NCBI RefSeq assembly: GCF_008801925.2
Contig: NZ_CP062804.1
Span: forward strand, 2,790,001 to 2,854,000
DNA from: Cupriavidus basilensis
Lineage (GTDB): Bacteria > Pseudomonadota > Gammaproteobacteria > Burkholderiales > Burkholderiaceae
Direction of reading: 5' to 3'
Length of the DNA: 64,000 nt
In this document: positions 34,257-42,877 of the stretch, piece after piece
Layout of the letters: every line of letters starts with the position of its first letter
How positions within the stretch are numbered: the stretch's first letter is position 1
Position numbers and translations under genes: made by a program
The notes under the pieces: generated by a model
What the model was told of the DNA's origin: nothing
What the model saw: only the letters and a program-made list of their open reading frames with translations
Databases searched by the model: none

Positions 34257-35684
34257 ATGTACCAGGATCTCGCCCTCTACATCGACGGGGAATTCGTCAA
34301 GGGAGGGGACCGACGCGAGCAAGACGTCATCAACCCCGCCACCCAGGAACTGCTGGGCAAGCTGCCGCATGCCAACCGCGGCGATCTGGACCGCGCCCTG
34401 GCCGCCGCGCAGCGCGCCTTTGAAAGCTGGAAGAAGACCTCGCCGCTGGAGCGCTCCAAGATCCTGCGCCGCGTGGCGGAACTGACCCGCGAGCGCGCCA
34501 AGGACATCGGCCGCAACATCACGCTGGACCAGGGCAAGCCGCTGGCCGAGGCCATCGGCGAAGTCATGATCTGCGCCGAGCACGCCGAATGGCACGCCGA
34601 GGAGTGCCGCCGCATCTACGGCCGCGTGATCCCGCCGCGCCAGCCCAACGTGCGCCAGATCGTGGTGCGCGAGCCGATCGGCGTGTGCGCTGCCTTTACG
34701 CCGTGGAACTTCCCCTTCAACCAGGCGATCCGCAAGATGGTCTCGGCCATCGGCGCCGGCTGCACGCTGATCCTCAAGGGACCGGAAGACTCGCCCAGCG
34801 CGGTGGTCGCGCTGGCCCAGCTGTTCCACGATGCAGGCCTGCCCCCGGGCGTGCTGAACATCGTCTGGGGCGTGCCGGGCGAGATTTCCACCTACCTGAT
34901 CGAATCGCCGATCGTGCGCAAGATCTCCTTCACCGGTTCGGTGCCGGTGGGCAAGCAACTGGCCGCGCTGGCCGGCGCCCATATGAAGCGCGTGACCATG
35001 GAACTGGGCGGGCACTCGCCGGTGCTGGTGTTTGACGACGCCGACATCGAGCCGGCAGCGGAGATGCTGGCGCGCTTCAAGCTGCGCAACGCCGGCCAGG
35101 TGTGCGTGTCGCCCACGCGCTTCTACGTGCAGGAAAAAGCCTACGACAAGTTCCTGGCGCGCTTTACTGAGGTGATTGGCTCGATCAAGGTTGGCGACGG
35201 CCTGGACGACGGCACCCAGATGGGGCCGCTGGCGCACGAGCGCCGCATCGCCTCGATGGAGCAGTTCCTGGACGACGCCAATTATCGCGGCGGCAAGGTG
35301 GTGGCGGGCGGCAAGCGCATCGGCGACAAGGGCTTCTTCTTTGCCCCGACCGTGGTCACCGACCTGCCCGACGACGCCAAGCTGATGGTCGACGAGCCCT
35401 TCGGCCCGGTAGCGCCGGTGACGCGCTTCAAGGACGTGGAAGAAGTGCTGCGCCGCGCCAACAGCCTGCCGTTCGGCCTGGCCTCGTACGTCTTCACCAA
35501 CTCGCTGAAGACCGCGACGGTGGTGTCCAACGGCCTGGAAGCCGGCATGGTCAACATCAACCACTTCGGCATGGCGCTGGCCGAGACGCCGTTTGGCGGC
35601 ATCAAGGATTCCGGCATCGGCAGCGAAGGCGGCCAGGAAACCTTCGATGGCTACCTGGTGACCAAGTTCATCACGCAGGTCTGA
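34257..35684 (+). CDS. NAD(P)-dependent aldehyde dehydrogenase (succinate-semialdehyde dehydrogenase-like)
   Basis: A 475-residue ALDH. Catalytic Cys283 ([12 protein letters not shown]), general base Glu249 (TMELGGHSP), Asn151 (TPWNFPF) and Lys174 ([10 protein letters not shown]) are in place; [12 protein letters not shown] binds the nucleotide. The motif KGPED in place of the usual KPSE or KPAE is slightly unusual. ATG 34257 has CAGGAG ten nt upstream. It may oxidise a semialdehyde formed by the neighbouring pathway, for instance malonate or succinate semialdehyde, but the substrate is not fixed by sequence. It converges on the DUF2252 gene. Confidence 0.88.
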   Translation: MYQDLALYIDGEFVKGGDRREQDVINPATQELLGKLPHANRGDLDRALAAAQRAFESWKKTSPLERSKILRRVAELTRERAKDIGRNITLDQGKPLAEAIGEVMICAEHAEWHAEECRRIYGRVIPPRQPNVRQIVVREPIGVCAAFTPWNFPFNQAIRKMVSAIGAGCTLILKGPEDSPSAVVALAQLFHDAGLPPGVLNIVWGVPGEISTYLIESPIVRKISFTGSVPVGKQLAALAGAHMKRVTMELGGHSPVLVFDDADIEPAAEMLARFKLRNAGQVCVSPTRFYVQEKAYDKFLARFTEVIGSIKVGDGLDDGTQMGPLAHERRIASMEQFLDDANYRGGKVVAGGKRIGDKGFFFAPTVVTDLPDDAKLMVDEPFGPVAPVTRFKDVEEVLRRANSLPFGLASYVFTNSLKTATVVSNGLEAGMVNINHFGMALAETPFGGIKDSGIGSEGGQETFDGYLVTKFITQV

Positions 35685-35692
35685 TGTACCGT

Positions 35693-35718
35693 CCTGGCCG
35701 GGCAACCGCCCGGCCAGG
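35693..35718. terminator. Hairpin between convergent ALDH and DUF2252 genes
   Basis: Perfect 11-nt arms CCTGGCCGGGC (35693-35703) and complement (35708-35718) around AACC, 8 nt after the ALDH stop. It is followed by AAAAA on the plus strand, not T, so it is a stable hairpin but not a canonical intrinsic terminator in either direction. Confidence 0.55.
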
Positions 35719-35759
35719 AAAAACTGGTTGGCGACGGCTGGCGAGCGCGCAAACCAGGC

Positions 35760-36965
35760 TTATTTCCCCCGGGCCTTGCGGTAATCCTCGGCAAAGTCCT
35801 TCCACTGCGCCTGGGCCATCTCGCAGCCGTGCCGCGCCAGGCGCAGCACCGGCGCGCGCCAGCGCGTACCGGCGGCAAATTCCTGCAACGCCTCGATCCG
35901 ATCGGCGGCTTCATGTCCGCAGCCGCGCAGGTGCGCCCAGGCCGCCGAGCGCGCCATCGTGAGAAGCACCTCATTCAGGCTGGCGCGATCGGTGTGAGGC
36001 CCAAGGTTCACGCGGTCGGCCGTGGGCTGCAGGCTCTTGACGATATAGGACGGGCTTGCTGGCCCGTCACCCATCGTCACCGCCGAGAGCAGCGCAGGCG
36101 AAGCCGCCTGCATGGCGTGCTGGATATGCACCACGCGCGACGCGTCGCTGCCCCACGCGGGTTGCGCGCCATACGGCAAGCCTTGCCACGCGCTAGGCGC
36201 GGCGCGCTTGATGTCGATAAGCCGCTGGGCGGTGGGCGTGCCGGGCGCATGCGCGAGCACCACATAGCGCTCCAGCCCCAGGCTGCCCACGCCCGCCACC
36301 CGCCGCGCGGCGTCGTCGGCCACGAACTGGCCGTGATGGGCCTGCCGCGCGAACTCGCGCAGGATGGCGCCAGCGCGCTTGCGCTCGCCCTTGAGCGGGG
36401 CCAGCGCATGGGTGTTGTCGATCAGCAGGCGCCGTTTCCCGCCACGCCGCACGGTGCGCGCCGCCAGGATCTCGCCGCGGCGGCGGCGTTTGACGCGGCG
36501 CAGCAGCGTCGCCACCAGCCCGGTGGCGGTGGCGCGCTCCACCCAGCGCGGCTTGCCGCTGGCCAGCACCGCCGCGTAGGTATCGAGCATGCGCTCGGCG
36601 CCCGCGCGCGCGTCGGCAGCCGACAGGCCAAGCTGCGGCGCCGCGATCATCAGGCTGGACAGCAGGCGCACGAGGTCCACCGTCAGCGGTGCGACCATCG
36701 CGTCGTCGAAGTCGTTCAGATCGAAATAAACCAGGCCGTTGTCGCCCTTGAAGCTGCCCAGGTTCTCCAGATGGAGATCGCCGCAGACATAGGTGGTGGG
36801 TGCTTCCATCAGCGCGGCCTCGGTGCCCACCGAGGCCGCGTAGAGATGGTTGGTGCCGCGCAGGAAGGCGAAAGGATCGGCGGCGATGGCGGCGAGCTTG
36901 CGGGTCAGCCGCTCGGGATCGCGGCCATGGTTATAGATCAGGATGGCTTCCGTAGCTGGGTGCAT
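35760..36965 (-). CDS. DUF2252 family protein (kinase-like fold)
   Basis: A 401-residue DUF2252 protein. It carries YVCGDLHLENLGSFKG (about 58-74) and YFDLNDFDDAMVAPLTVDLVRL (about 79-100), which resemble the catalytic-loop GDxHxxN and metal-binding DxD of aminoglycoside-phosphotransferase-like kinases. A basic segment RRVKRRRRGE follows at about 155-165. The N-terminus MHPATEAILIYNHGRDPERLTRKL is typical. The family has no proven reaction. It appears monocistronic between the ALDH and oxidase operons. Confidence 0.85.
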   Translation of the reverse strand: MHPATEAILIYNHGRDPERLTRKLAAIAADPFAFLRGTNHLYAASVGTEAALMEAPTTYVCGDLHLENLGSFKGDNGLVYFDLNDFDDAMVAPLTVDLVRLLSSLMIAAPQLGLSAADARAGAERMLDTYAAVLASGKPRWVERATATGLVATLLRRVKRRRRGEILAARTVRRGGKRRLLIDNTHALAPLKGERKRAGAILREFARQAHHGQFVADDAARRVAGVGSLGLERYVVLAHAPGTPTAQRLIDIKRAAPSAWQGLPYGAQPAWGSDASRVVHIQHAMQAASPALLSAVTMGDGPASPSYIVKSLQPTADRVNLGPHTDRASLNEVLLTMARSAAWAHLRGCGHEAADRIEALQEFAAGTRWRAPVLRLARHGCEMAQAQWKDFAEDYRKARGK

Positions 36966-37045
36966 GGTTTCCTCTTATTGGCGGGCAACCGGGCAAGTGT
37001 ACCCGGATGGCCCGCACGGAACATGCACCGCACGCGCAGGCACGC

Positions 37046-37447
37046 TCAGCGGAAGAAGACGCCGCGCAATAGGAACGTATAGTCCGCCTCGGCCGCCATC
37101 AGGCCTACCAGCACCAGCAGGCAGAGCGGCGGCAGCAGGATGGCGCAGATCAGCGCCAGCCGCTCCCAGGCCATGTGCATGAACACGGCCACGATCAATC
37201 CGGCCTTCATCACCATGAAAAGCAGGATCAGGGTCCAGCGCAGATAGCCTTCGAAATGGAAGTAGTCCACCAGGTAGGACAGCGTGGACAGCACGAACAA
37301 CAGTGCCCAGATCTTCAGGTACAGGCCAATGGGGTGTTGCTGCCCATGTTGCTGCCCATGCGGTTGCCCATGCGGCAGATCGCCGTGCGAGCCGGCAACC
37401 GCGGGGGCCTGCGCGGGCAATTCGGGAGACGGGGTCGACGCAGCCAT
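37046..37447 (-). CDS. Heme-copper oxidase subunit IV (COX4_pro type)
   Basis: A 133-residue membrane protein with three helices (about 45-62, 70-90, 100-120). The N-terminal 40 residues are rich in His, Gln, Gly and Pro (HGDLPHGQPHGQQHGQQH), encoded by short tandem DNA repeats. Core features YLKIWALLFVLSTLSYLVDY and LILLFMVMKAGLIVAVFMHM match the bacterial oxidase subunit IV family, which stabilises the complex. Start 37447 is 9 nt after the subunit III stop. It is the last gene of the oxidase operon. Confidence 0.86.
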   Translation of the reverse strand: MAASTPSPELPAQAPAVAGSHGDLPHGQPHGQQHGQQHPIGLYLKIWALLFVLSTLSYLVDYFHFEGYLRWTLILLFMVMKAGLIVAVFMHMAWERLALICAILLPPLCLLVLVGLMAAEADYTFLLRGVFFR

Positions 37448-37455
37448 GAGGGGCC

Positions 37456-38139
37456 TCACCAGAGATAGAACAGCGCGAAGATAAACACCCACACCAGGTC
37501 CACGAAGTGCCAGTAGAGCCCGGCGATTTCCACGATCTGGTAGTTGCCCGTGCGCTCGTAGCGGCCCCGCAGCACCTTGGTGGCGACGATCAGCAGGTAG
37601 ATCACGCCGCAGCTCACGTGCAGGCCATGGAAGCCGGTGATCATGAAGAAAGCGGAGCCGAACTGCGGCGCCCCCATCGGGTTGCCCCACGGGCGCACGC
37701 CCTCGGTCACGATCAGCTTGGTCCATTCAAAAGCCTGCATGCTGACGAAGGAAACGCCGAACAGCGCCGTGGCAAACATCAGCAACGCGCATTTCACGCG
37801 ATCGCGCCGGTAGGCAAAGTTGACGGCCATCGCCATCGTCCCGCTGCTGCTGATCAGCACGAAGGTCATGATGGCGATCAGCAGCAACGGCACCTCGGTG
37901 CCGCCCACCTTGAGCCCGAACACGATGCTGGGGTTCGGCCAGGGCGCCGTGCTGGCGATCCTGACCGTCATGTACCCAGTCAGGAAGCAGCTGAAGATGA
38001 AGGTGTCGGACAGCAGGAAGATCCACATCATCGCCTTGCCCCACGACACCTTGAAGGCCTGCTGGTCCGAGGACCAGTCAGCCACCAGCCCGCGCAAGCC
38101 GGTCACCGCCGGTGCGGATGAAGTGGGTAGCGAAGACAT
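37456..38139 (-). CDS. Heme-copper oxidase subunit III (first of two III-like proteins)
   Basis: A 227-residue protein with five to six helices and the COX3 motifs FLLSDTFIFSCFLTGYM, FAYRRDR, FEWTKLI and TGFHGLHVSCGVIYLL, ending WHFVDLVWVFIFALFYLW. The ATG at 38139 has GGAG eight nt upstream; a GTG at 38145 is also possible. Its size is that of a fused or core COX3. A second COX3-like protein is encoded immediately upstream (38173-38811), giving an operon with two such subunits. Confidence 0.9.
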   Translation of the reverse strand: MSSLPTSSAPAVTGLRGLVADWSSDQQAFKVSWGKAMMWIFLLSDTFIFSCFLTGYMTVRIASTAPWPNPSIVFGLKVGGTEVPLLLIAIMTFVLISSSGTMAMAVNFAYRRDRVKCALLMFATALFGVSFVSMQAFEWTKLIVTEGVRPWGNPMGAPQFGSAFFMITGFHGLHVSCGVIYLLIVATKVLRGRYERTGNYQIVEIAGLYWHFVDLVWVFIFALFYLW

Positions 38140-38172
38140 GGGCACGTCTCCTTCGGGAATTGGTGGGGCCGC

Positions 38173-38811
38173 CTAGCCGCGGCCGCAGATAAAGCGAACG
38201 AACTCCGGCGTGAGCCAGCCAAGCGCGGCCAGCAGCACCAGCCACACGGCCAGCAGGAAATGCCAGTAGCGCGCGCACAGGCGAATGCGCAGCGCGCTGC
38301 CCGGCCCGGCGCGCATGGCCATCGCCCAGCCGGCCAGGCCGCCCAGCACATGCAGGCCATGCATGGCGGTCAGCAGGTAGAAGAAGCTGCCGGACGGGTT
38401 ATTGGCAGGCACCACGTGGATGGCGAGCAGGGCCTGCCATGCCCACAACTGCGAAGCCACGAACGCTGCCGCCGCCAGTCCGCCAAAGCACAGCGCGCGG
38501 TGCGCCACCGTGACACGTCCGGCGCGGGCCGCGCGCGCGGCCACCAGCATTACCCCGCTGCCCGCAGCCAGCAAGGCCGTGGACAGCCAGACCTGCCACG
38601 GCAACGCCACGGCGTGCCAGTCCGGCGAATCCATGCGCATGGCGTACGCGGCGATAAACAAACCAAACAGCGAACTCACCACGCCCATGAACACCCACAG
38701 CCCGATGCTGGCCGGCGCGGGCCCCGCGCGCTGCCTGCCCACATCGCCGGGGCCGGGGCCCGGGCGCCGCTCGCCGTCGGCACCGGTGCGATAGACCAGG
38801 TTCGCGTTCAT
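38173..38811 (-). CDS. Second heme-copper oxidase subunit III-like protein
   Basis: A 212-residue protein with about five helices: IGLWVFMGVVSSLFGLFIAAYAMRM, then WLSTALLAAGSGVMLVAARAARAG, SQLWAWQALL, LLTAMHGLHVLGGLAGW and RYWHFLLAVWLVLLAALGW. The MHGLHVLGG motif matches COX3, but the acidic residue of the standard SDxxxF helix is replaced. The first 35 residues are a Gly/Pro/Arg-rich tail. ATG 38811 overlaps the subunit I stop by 4 nt (ATGA). It is likely a divergent COX3 or a structural partner of the other III-like protein. Confidence 0.82.
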   Translation of the reverse strand: MNANLVYRTGADGERRPGPGPGDVGRQRAGPAPASIGLWVFMGVVSSLFGLFIAAYAMRMDSPDWHAVALPWQVWLSTALLAAGSGVMLVAARAARAGRVTVAHRALCFGGLAAAAFVASQLWAWQALLAIHVVPANNPSGSFFYLLTAMHGLHVLGGLAGWAMAMRAGPGSALRIRLCARYWHFLLAVWLVLLAALGWLTPEFVRFICGRG

Positions 38812-40565
38812 GCTACCGCTCCATGGCGGGTATGCGGCTCGGGTTCGGCGCCCCCGGCCTCGGGTGGCGCGTTCTGTGCAATGAAATCCTCGCTCGCGCC
38901 CGGCACGCTATAGGCATAGGCCCAGCGATGCACCACCGGCTGCTCCGCGCCCCAGTTGCCGTGCACGGGCGGCGTGTCCGGCGTCTGCCACTCCAGCGAG
39001 GCCGCGCGCCAGGGATTGGACCCCGCCGGCCTGCCGTGCCTGACGCTCCAGGCCAGGTTGAAGATGAACAGCAACTGCGCCGCCGCCACGATAAACGCCG
39101 CCACGGAGATATAAGCGTTCATGGTGTGCGCCGACTCGGGGATGAAGGCGTAGTTGTCATAGGCGTAGTAGCGCCGCGGCATGCCAAGGATCCCCAGGTA
39201 GTGCATCGGGAAGAAGATGGCATAGGTGCCGACGAACGTCACCCAGAAATGGATGTGCCCCAGCTTGTCGTTGAGCATGCGGCCGGTGACCTTGGGGTAC
39301 CAGTGATAGATCCCGCCAAACACCACCAGGATCGGCGAAACGCCCATCACCATATGGAAGTGCGCGACCACGAAATACGTGTTCGACAGCGGAATGTCCA
39401 CGCTGACATTGCCCAGGAACAGCCCGGTCAGCCCGCCGATCACGAAGGTGCTGATAAAGGCGATGGCAAACAGCATCGGCACCGAGAAATGGATGTCGCC
39501 CCGCCACAGCGTGATGACCCAGTTATAGACCTTGATGGCGGTGGGAATGGCGATGATCAGCGTGGTGGTGGCAAAGAAGAAGCCAAAGTACGGGTTCATC
39601 CCGCTCACGAACATATGGTGCGCCCACACCACCACCGACAGCACGCCGATGGCCAGGATGGCCCACACCATGGTGCGATAGCCGAAGATGCTCTTGCGCG
39701 AATGCACGCTGACCAGGTCGGAGACAATGCCGAACGCCGGCAACGCGACGATGTACACCTCCGGGTGGCCGAAGAACCAGAACAGGTGCTGGAACAGCAG
39801 CGGGCTGCCGCCCTTGTAGTTCAGCTGCTGGCCCAGCGAAACAATCGCCGGCATGAAAAAGCTCGTGCCCAGCGTGCGGTCCAGCAGCATCATCACGCCT
39901 GAGACGAACAGCGCGGGAAACGCCAGCAACGCCAGGATGGTGGCCATGAAGATGCCCCACACGGACAGCGGCATGCGCATCAGCGTCATGCCCTCGGTAC
40001 GCGCCTGCAGCACGGTGGTGACGTAGTTGAGCCCGCCCATGGTGGCGGCCACGATGAAGATCACCAGCGACACCAGCATCAGGATGATGCCCCACTCATA
40101 GCCGGGCGTGCCCGGCAGGATGGCCTGCGGCGGATACAGCGTCCAGCCGGCGCCGGTGGGCCCGCCCGGCACGAAGAAGCTCGACAGCAGCACCAGCACC
40201 GAGAGGAAGTAGACCCAGAAGCTCAACATGTTGAGGTACGGGAACACCATGTCGCGCGCCCCCACCATCAGCGGGATCAGGAAATTGCCGAAGCCGCCGA
40301 GAAAGAGCGCCGTGAGCAGGTAGATCACCATGATCATCCCGTGCATGGTCACGAACTGGTAGTAGCGGTTGGCATTGATAAACGTGAAGTGCCCGGGAAA
40401 GCCCAGCTGCAGGCGCATCAGGTTGGAGAGCACCACGCCCACCAGACCAACGAAGATGGCAACCAGCGTGTACTGCACCGCGATCACCTTGTGATCCTGG
40501 CTCCAGATGTAGCGGGTAAAGAAGCTCTGCGGTCCGTCGTGGGCGGCGTCGTCGGCGTATGCCAT
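38808..40565 (-). CDS. coxA: Cytochrome c oxidase subunit I
   Basis: A 585-residue subunit I with twelve helices. It has FVTMHGMIMVIYLLTALFLGGFGN with a heme ligand His, the WFFGHPEVYIVALPAFGIVSD motif carrying the CuB His and cross-linked Tyr, WAHHMFVSG with the His-His CuB ligands, and HFHMVMG with both heme ligands in YFVVAHFHMV. The intact HPEVY site suggests a proton-pumping type A oxidase. Start 40565 has GGGAG upstream. The C-terminus extends into a Pro/Glu-rich tail. It works with the cytochrome c-fused subunit II to reduce O2. Confidence 0.95.
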   Translation of the reverse strand: MAYADDAAHDGPQSFFTRYIWSQDHKVIAVQYTLVAIFVGLVGVVLSNLMRLQLGFPGHFTFINANRYYQFVTMHGMIMVIYLLTALFLGGFGNFLIPLMVGARDMVFPYLNMLSFWVYFLSVLVLLSSFFVPGGPTGAGWTLYPPQAILPGTPGYEWGIILMLVSLVIFIVAATMGGLNYVTTVLQARTEGMTLMRMPLSVWGIFMATILALLAFPALFVSGVMMLLDRTLGTSFFMPAIVSLGQQLNYKGGSPLLFQHLFWFFGHPEVYIVALPAFGIVSDLVSVHSRKSIFGYRTMVWAILAIGVLSVVVWAHHMFVSGMNPYFGFFFATTTLIIAIPTAIKVYNWVITLWRGDIHFSVPMLFAIAFISTFVIGGLTGLFLGNVSVDIPLSNTYFVVAHFHMVMGVSPILVVFGGIYHWYPKVTGRMLNDKLGHIHFWVTFVGTYAIFFPMHYLGILGMPRRYYAYDNYAFIPESAHTMNAYISVAAFIVAAAQLLFIFNLAWSVRHGRPAGSNPWRAASLEWQTPDTPPVHGNWGAEQPVVHRWAYAYSVPGASEDFIAQNAPPEAGGAEPEPHTRHGAVA

Positions 40566-40606
40566 TGCACTCCCTCCTGTAGCCTTCCTTGCAACCTGCC
40601 TGCGAT

Positions 40607-41785
40607 CTACCTGGCCGCAGCGCCGGACGCGGCGCCCGCCTGCGTCGCCGCGCCGGGCGCGCCGTTGGCGCGGATGTAGGCAATCAGCGCGCTCACCTCC
40701 TCGTCGCTCAGGGCCATCTTTGGCATGAGCGGGCCGAAACCCTTGACCAGGCGTGCCTGCGGATCGGTGATCTCCGTCTTCAGGTAGGCGTCGTCGACCT
40801 TCGCGCTGCTGCCGTCGGCAAAGGTCCCGGTACTGCCATACAAGCCCTTCCAGCTTGGCCCCACGCCAACGGTGCCATCCATGCTGTGGCAACCCACGCA
40901 GCCCTTGCTCTGTGCCAGCGCGCGGCCCTGCTCGGCGAGCGTATCGGCCGCCGGCGCGCCAGCAGGCGCTGCCCCTGCCGCCACAGCGGGCGTCTTCACC
41001 ATGGTCAGCGCGAACGTCGGCTGGCGCGCAAGCCATGCCTGGAACGCTGCCTCGTCCTCCACCACCACATGGCCGCGCATGTTGTAGTGGCCGACCCCGC
41101 ACAGTTGCGCGCACAGGATCTCGTACGTACCCGCCTTGGTCGGCGTGAACCAGAACGACGTGACGGTGCCTGGCACCATGTTCATGCGGGCGCGAAACGG
41201 CGGCACGTAGAAATCGTGGAGCACGTCCTTGGAGCGCAGCAGCACCTTGACCGGCCGATTCAGCGGCAGATGGACTTCCTGGCCGGCGACGATGATGTCG
41301 TCCTGCCCGCGCGGGTCGTCCGGGTTCACGCCCAGCGGATTGGCAGGCGAGACAAAGCGCGGGTCCGAGGTGCCGAGCTGGCCGCCCCGGCCGGGAAAGC
41401 GAAAGCCCCACTGCCACTGCTGGCCCACCACCTCCAGGACCATGGCGTCGCCAGGCGGGCGCACGTACTCGGCATAGACGAACAGGCCCGGCGCCAGCAG
41501 CGCAATCACCCCAAGCGTGGTGCCGGCGGTCAGCCACAGCTCCAGCTTGCGGTTCTCCGGCTGATAGGCCGCGCGCGCGCCGTCGCGATGGCGAAAGCGC
41601 CAGACGATGTAGGCGACGAACAGGTTGATGATGACGAAGAAGATGCCGGTGATGACCAGCGTGATGGTCAGCGTGTCGTCCATCTGCTTCCAGTTGGAGG
41701 CAAGCGGCGTCGCCCACCACGGGCTCAGGAAATGGAAGAGCACCGAAGCAACGACGACGATCACGATTGCAATGGCTATCGCCAT
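40607..41785 (-). CDS. coxB: Cytochrome c oxidase subunit II with fused cytochrome c domain
   Basis: A 392-residue protein. Two N-terminal helices (about 1-20 and 40-62), then the cupredoxin CuA domain with the aromatic region VGQQWQWGFRFPG and the CuA ligands in CAQLCGVGHYNMRG (Cys-x3-Cys-x3-His-x2-Met). A Pro/Ala linker joins a class I cytochrome c domain with CVGCHSMDG (heme-binding CxxCH) and LMPKMALSDEEVSALIAYI, with the axial Met. The fusion means electrons may enter without a separate cytochrome c, as in caa3 oxidases. ATG 41785 follows a GC-rich leader; it is the first gene of the operon. Confidence 0.95.
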   Translation of the reverse strand: MAIAIAIVIVVVASVLFHFLSPWWATPLASNWKQMDDTLTITLVITGIFFVIINLFVAYIVWRFRHRDGARAAYQPENRKLELWLTAGTTLGVIALLAPGLFVYAEYVRPPGDAMVLEVVGQQWQWGFRFPGRGGQLGTSDPRFVSPANPLGVNPDDPRGQDDIIVAGQEVHLPLNRPVKVLLRSKDVLHDFYVPPFRARMNMVPGTVTSFWFTPTKAGTYEILCAQLCGVGHYNMRGHVVVEDEAAFQAWLARQPTFALTMVKTPAVAAGAAPAGAPAADTLAEQGRALAQSKGCVGCHSMDGTVGVGPSWKGLYGSTGTFADGSSAKVDDAYLKTEITDPQARLVKGFGPLMPKMALSDEEVSALIAYIRANGAPGAATQAGAASGAAAR

Positions 41786-41941
41786 ACCGACCCTCCCCGC
41801 TTGCGTACAGATGGCTGCAAACTACACGCAAGCTGAGATAAGACTAGTGCATCTGGTCCGCCACCGGCAAGGCGGCCTTGACAGCGCTTTGGGTGCGATG
41901 CCACACAAGATCGGCCCGGCTACGCGCCACCAGCGGCAAAA

Positions 41942-41980
41942 CAAAAAGCGGCGGAGAAAGCCGATGCTTTCCTCCGCCGC
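41942..41980 (-). terminator. Intrinsic terminator after the membrane protein gene
   Basis: On the minus strand, GCGGCGGAGGAAAGC (41980-41966), a short loop, GCTTTCTCCGCCGC (41961-41948), then TTTTTG. One base is bulged. It ends the transcript of the gene at 42151-42654 before the oxidase operon, so the two are separate units. Confidence 0.88.
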
Positions 41981-42091
41981 CGCCAGCCCGCACGGCCCGT
42001 GTAGTGGCAATGCGCGGGTCTAAATCGCTAAACCGCTAAACCGCGCGTAGACGCAGGGCAATGAAAACAAGGATGCGCCGCGGCACGCGCC

Positions 42092-42127
42092 GATGGATTC
42101 GCTGATGGATTCGCTAATGGATTGGCT
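42092..42127. repeat. 12-bp tandem repeat, three copies
   Basis: GATGGATTCGCT at 42092-42103 and 42104-42115, followed by AATGGATTGGCT at 42116-42127. It is non-coding and lies just after the stop of the membrane protein gene. Confidence 0.85.
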
Positions 42128-42150
42128 GGTATTTCCTCCGGTTTGCGTGC

Positions 42151-42654
42151 TCAGTGAGATACATCCTTGCTTTCGAGCTTCCAGTAGGCAATGGCAGCGG
42201 TCATGCCAAAGATCATGTGGCCAACCAGCGTATGCCAGCCACGCGCATCGGCGAACCAGGTGAAAAAGCGCGTCATGCCGTAGAAGTTGAACAGGTACAC
42301 GGCAATGCCGAATACCGCGCCGGTGAGCAACGCCAGGCCCGTGCTCGAATCCAGGTGAAATGGCGCGATGATCGCTGCCAGGATCATGCCCAGCACCGCG
42401 CCGAGCACAAAGTGGATCATCAGCGCCGCGGCCACGGTACTCACGCTGAACAACGAAGTCTGGAGCACGTCCTGCCCCATCAGGATCGCCGCGATCATCC
42501 GCGTCGTGCCCCACGGGTTGATGCCCGCCACCATCGTCGACCAGAACAGCTCGATCACCATCAGCAGCGCCCCGGCCGCCAGCCCCGACACCGCTGCCGC
42601 GGTCCAGTCTGGCATGCGGCGCACGTAGTGGTGCGATTGCATGTGAAGTTCCAT
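42151..42654 (-). CDS. Conserved hypothetical membrane protein
   Basis: A 167-residue protein with four predicted helices: AAVSGLAAGALLMVIELFWSTM, FVLGAVLGMILAAIIA, ALLTGAVFGIAVYLFNFYG and HMIFGMTAAIAYW. Conserved-looking polar positions include PWGTTRM and NFYGMTRFFTWFADARGW between helices. No family name is recognised. ATG 42654 has CCGGAGG five to six nt upstream. It sits upstream of the oxidase operon but is separated by a terminator, so a link with respiration is only suggested by position. Confidence 0.75.
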   Translation of the reverse strand: MELHMQSHHYVRRMPDWTAAAVSGLAAGALLMVIELFWSTMVAGINPWGTTRMIAAILMGQDVLQTSLFSVSTVAAALMIHFVLGAVLGMILAAIIAPFHLDSSTGLALLTGAVFGIAVYLFNFYGMTRFFTWFADARGWHTLVGHMIFGMTAAIAYWKLESKDVSH

Positions 42655-42877
42655 AGCCACCTCCGGATATGCTGTTGCGCTGCGGTAGCGCTTGAAATAC
42701 GCAAGCTGCGACTCGATTGCTGATCAGGCCTGCGTATCTGCACAGCATAGGACACGCCGGCCTGATCGTTTGACCGCACACGCGCAAATAAGTGCTGGAG
42801 GCGGGCCGGCGCCACGTTGGCGCCGCAACGTGCCACGCGCGGGTGGCAGGATCGGTACTTGGCGCTCGGCGATCCGT

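Larger units (their letters stand above)
41786..42150. other. Intergenic gap with terminator and small repeats
   Basis: A 365-nt gap between the oxidase operon and the membrane protein gene upstream on the same strand. It contains the terminator at 41942-41980 and a 12-bp tandem repeat at 42092-42127 (GATGGATTCGCT twice, then a copy with two changes). CGCTAAAC also occurs twice near 42027. The oxidase promoter should lie between 41786 and about 41940; no clear site was recognised. Confidence 0.55.
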
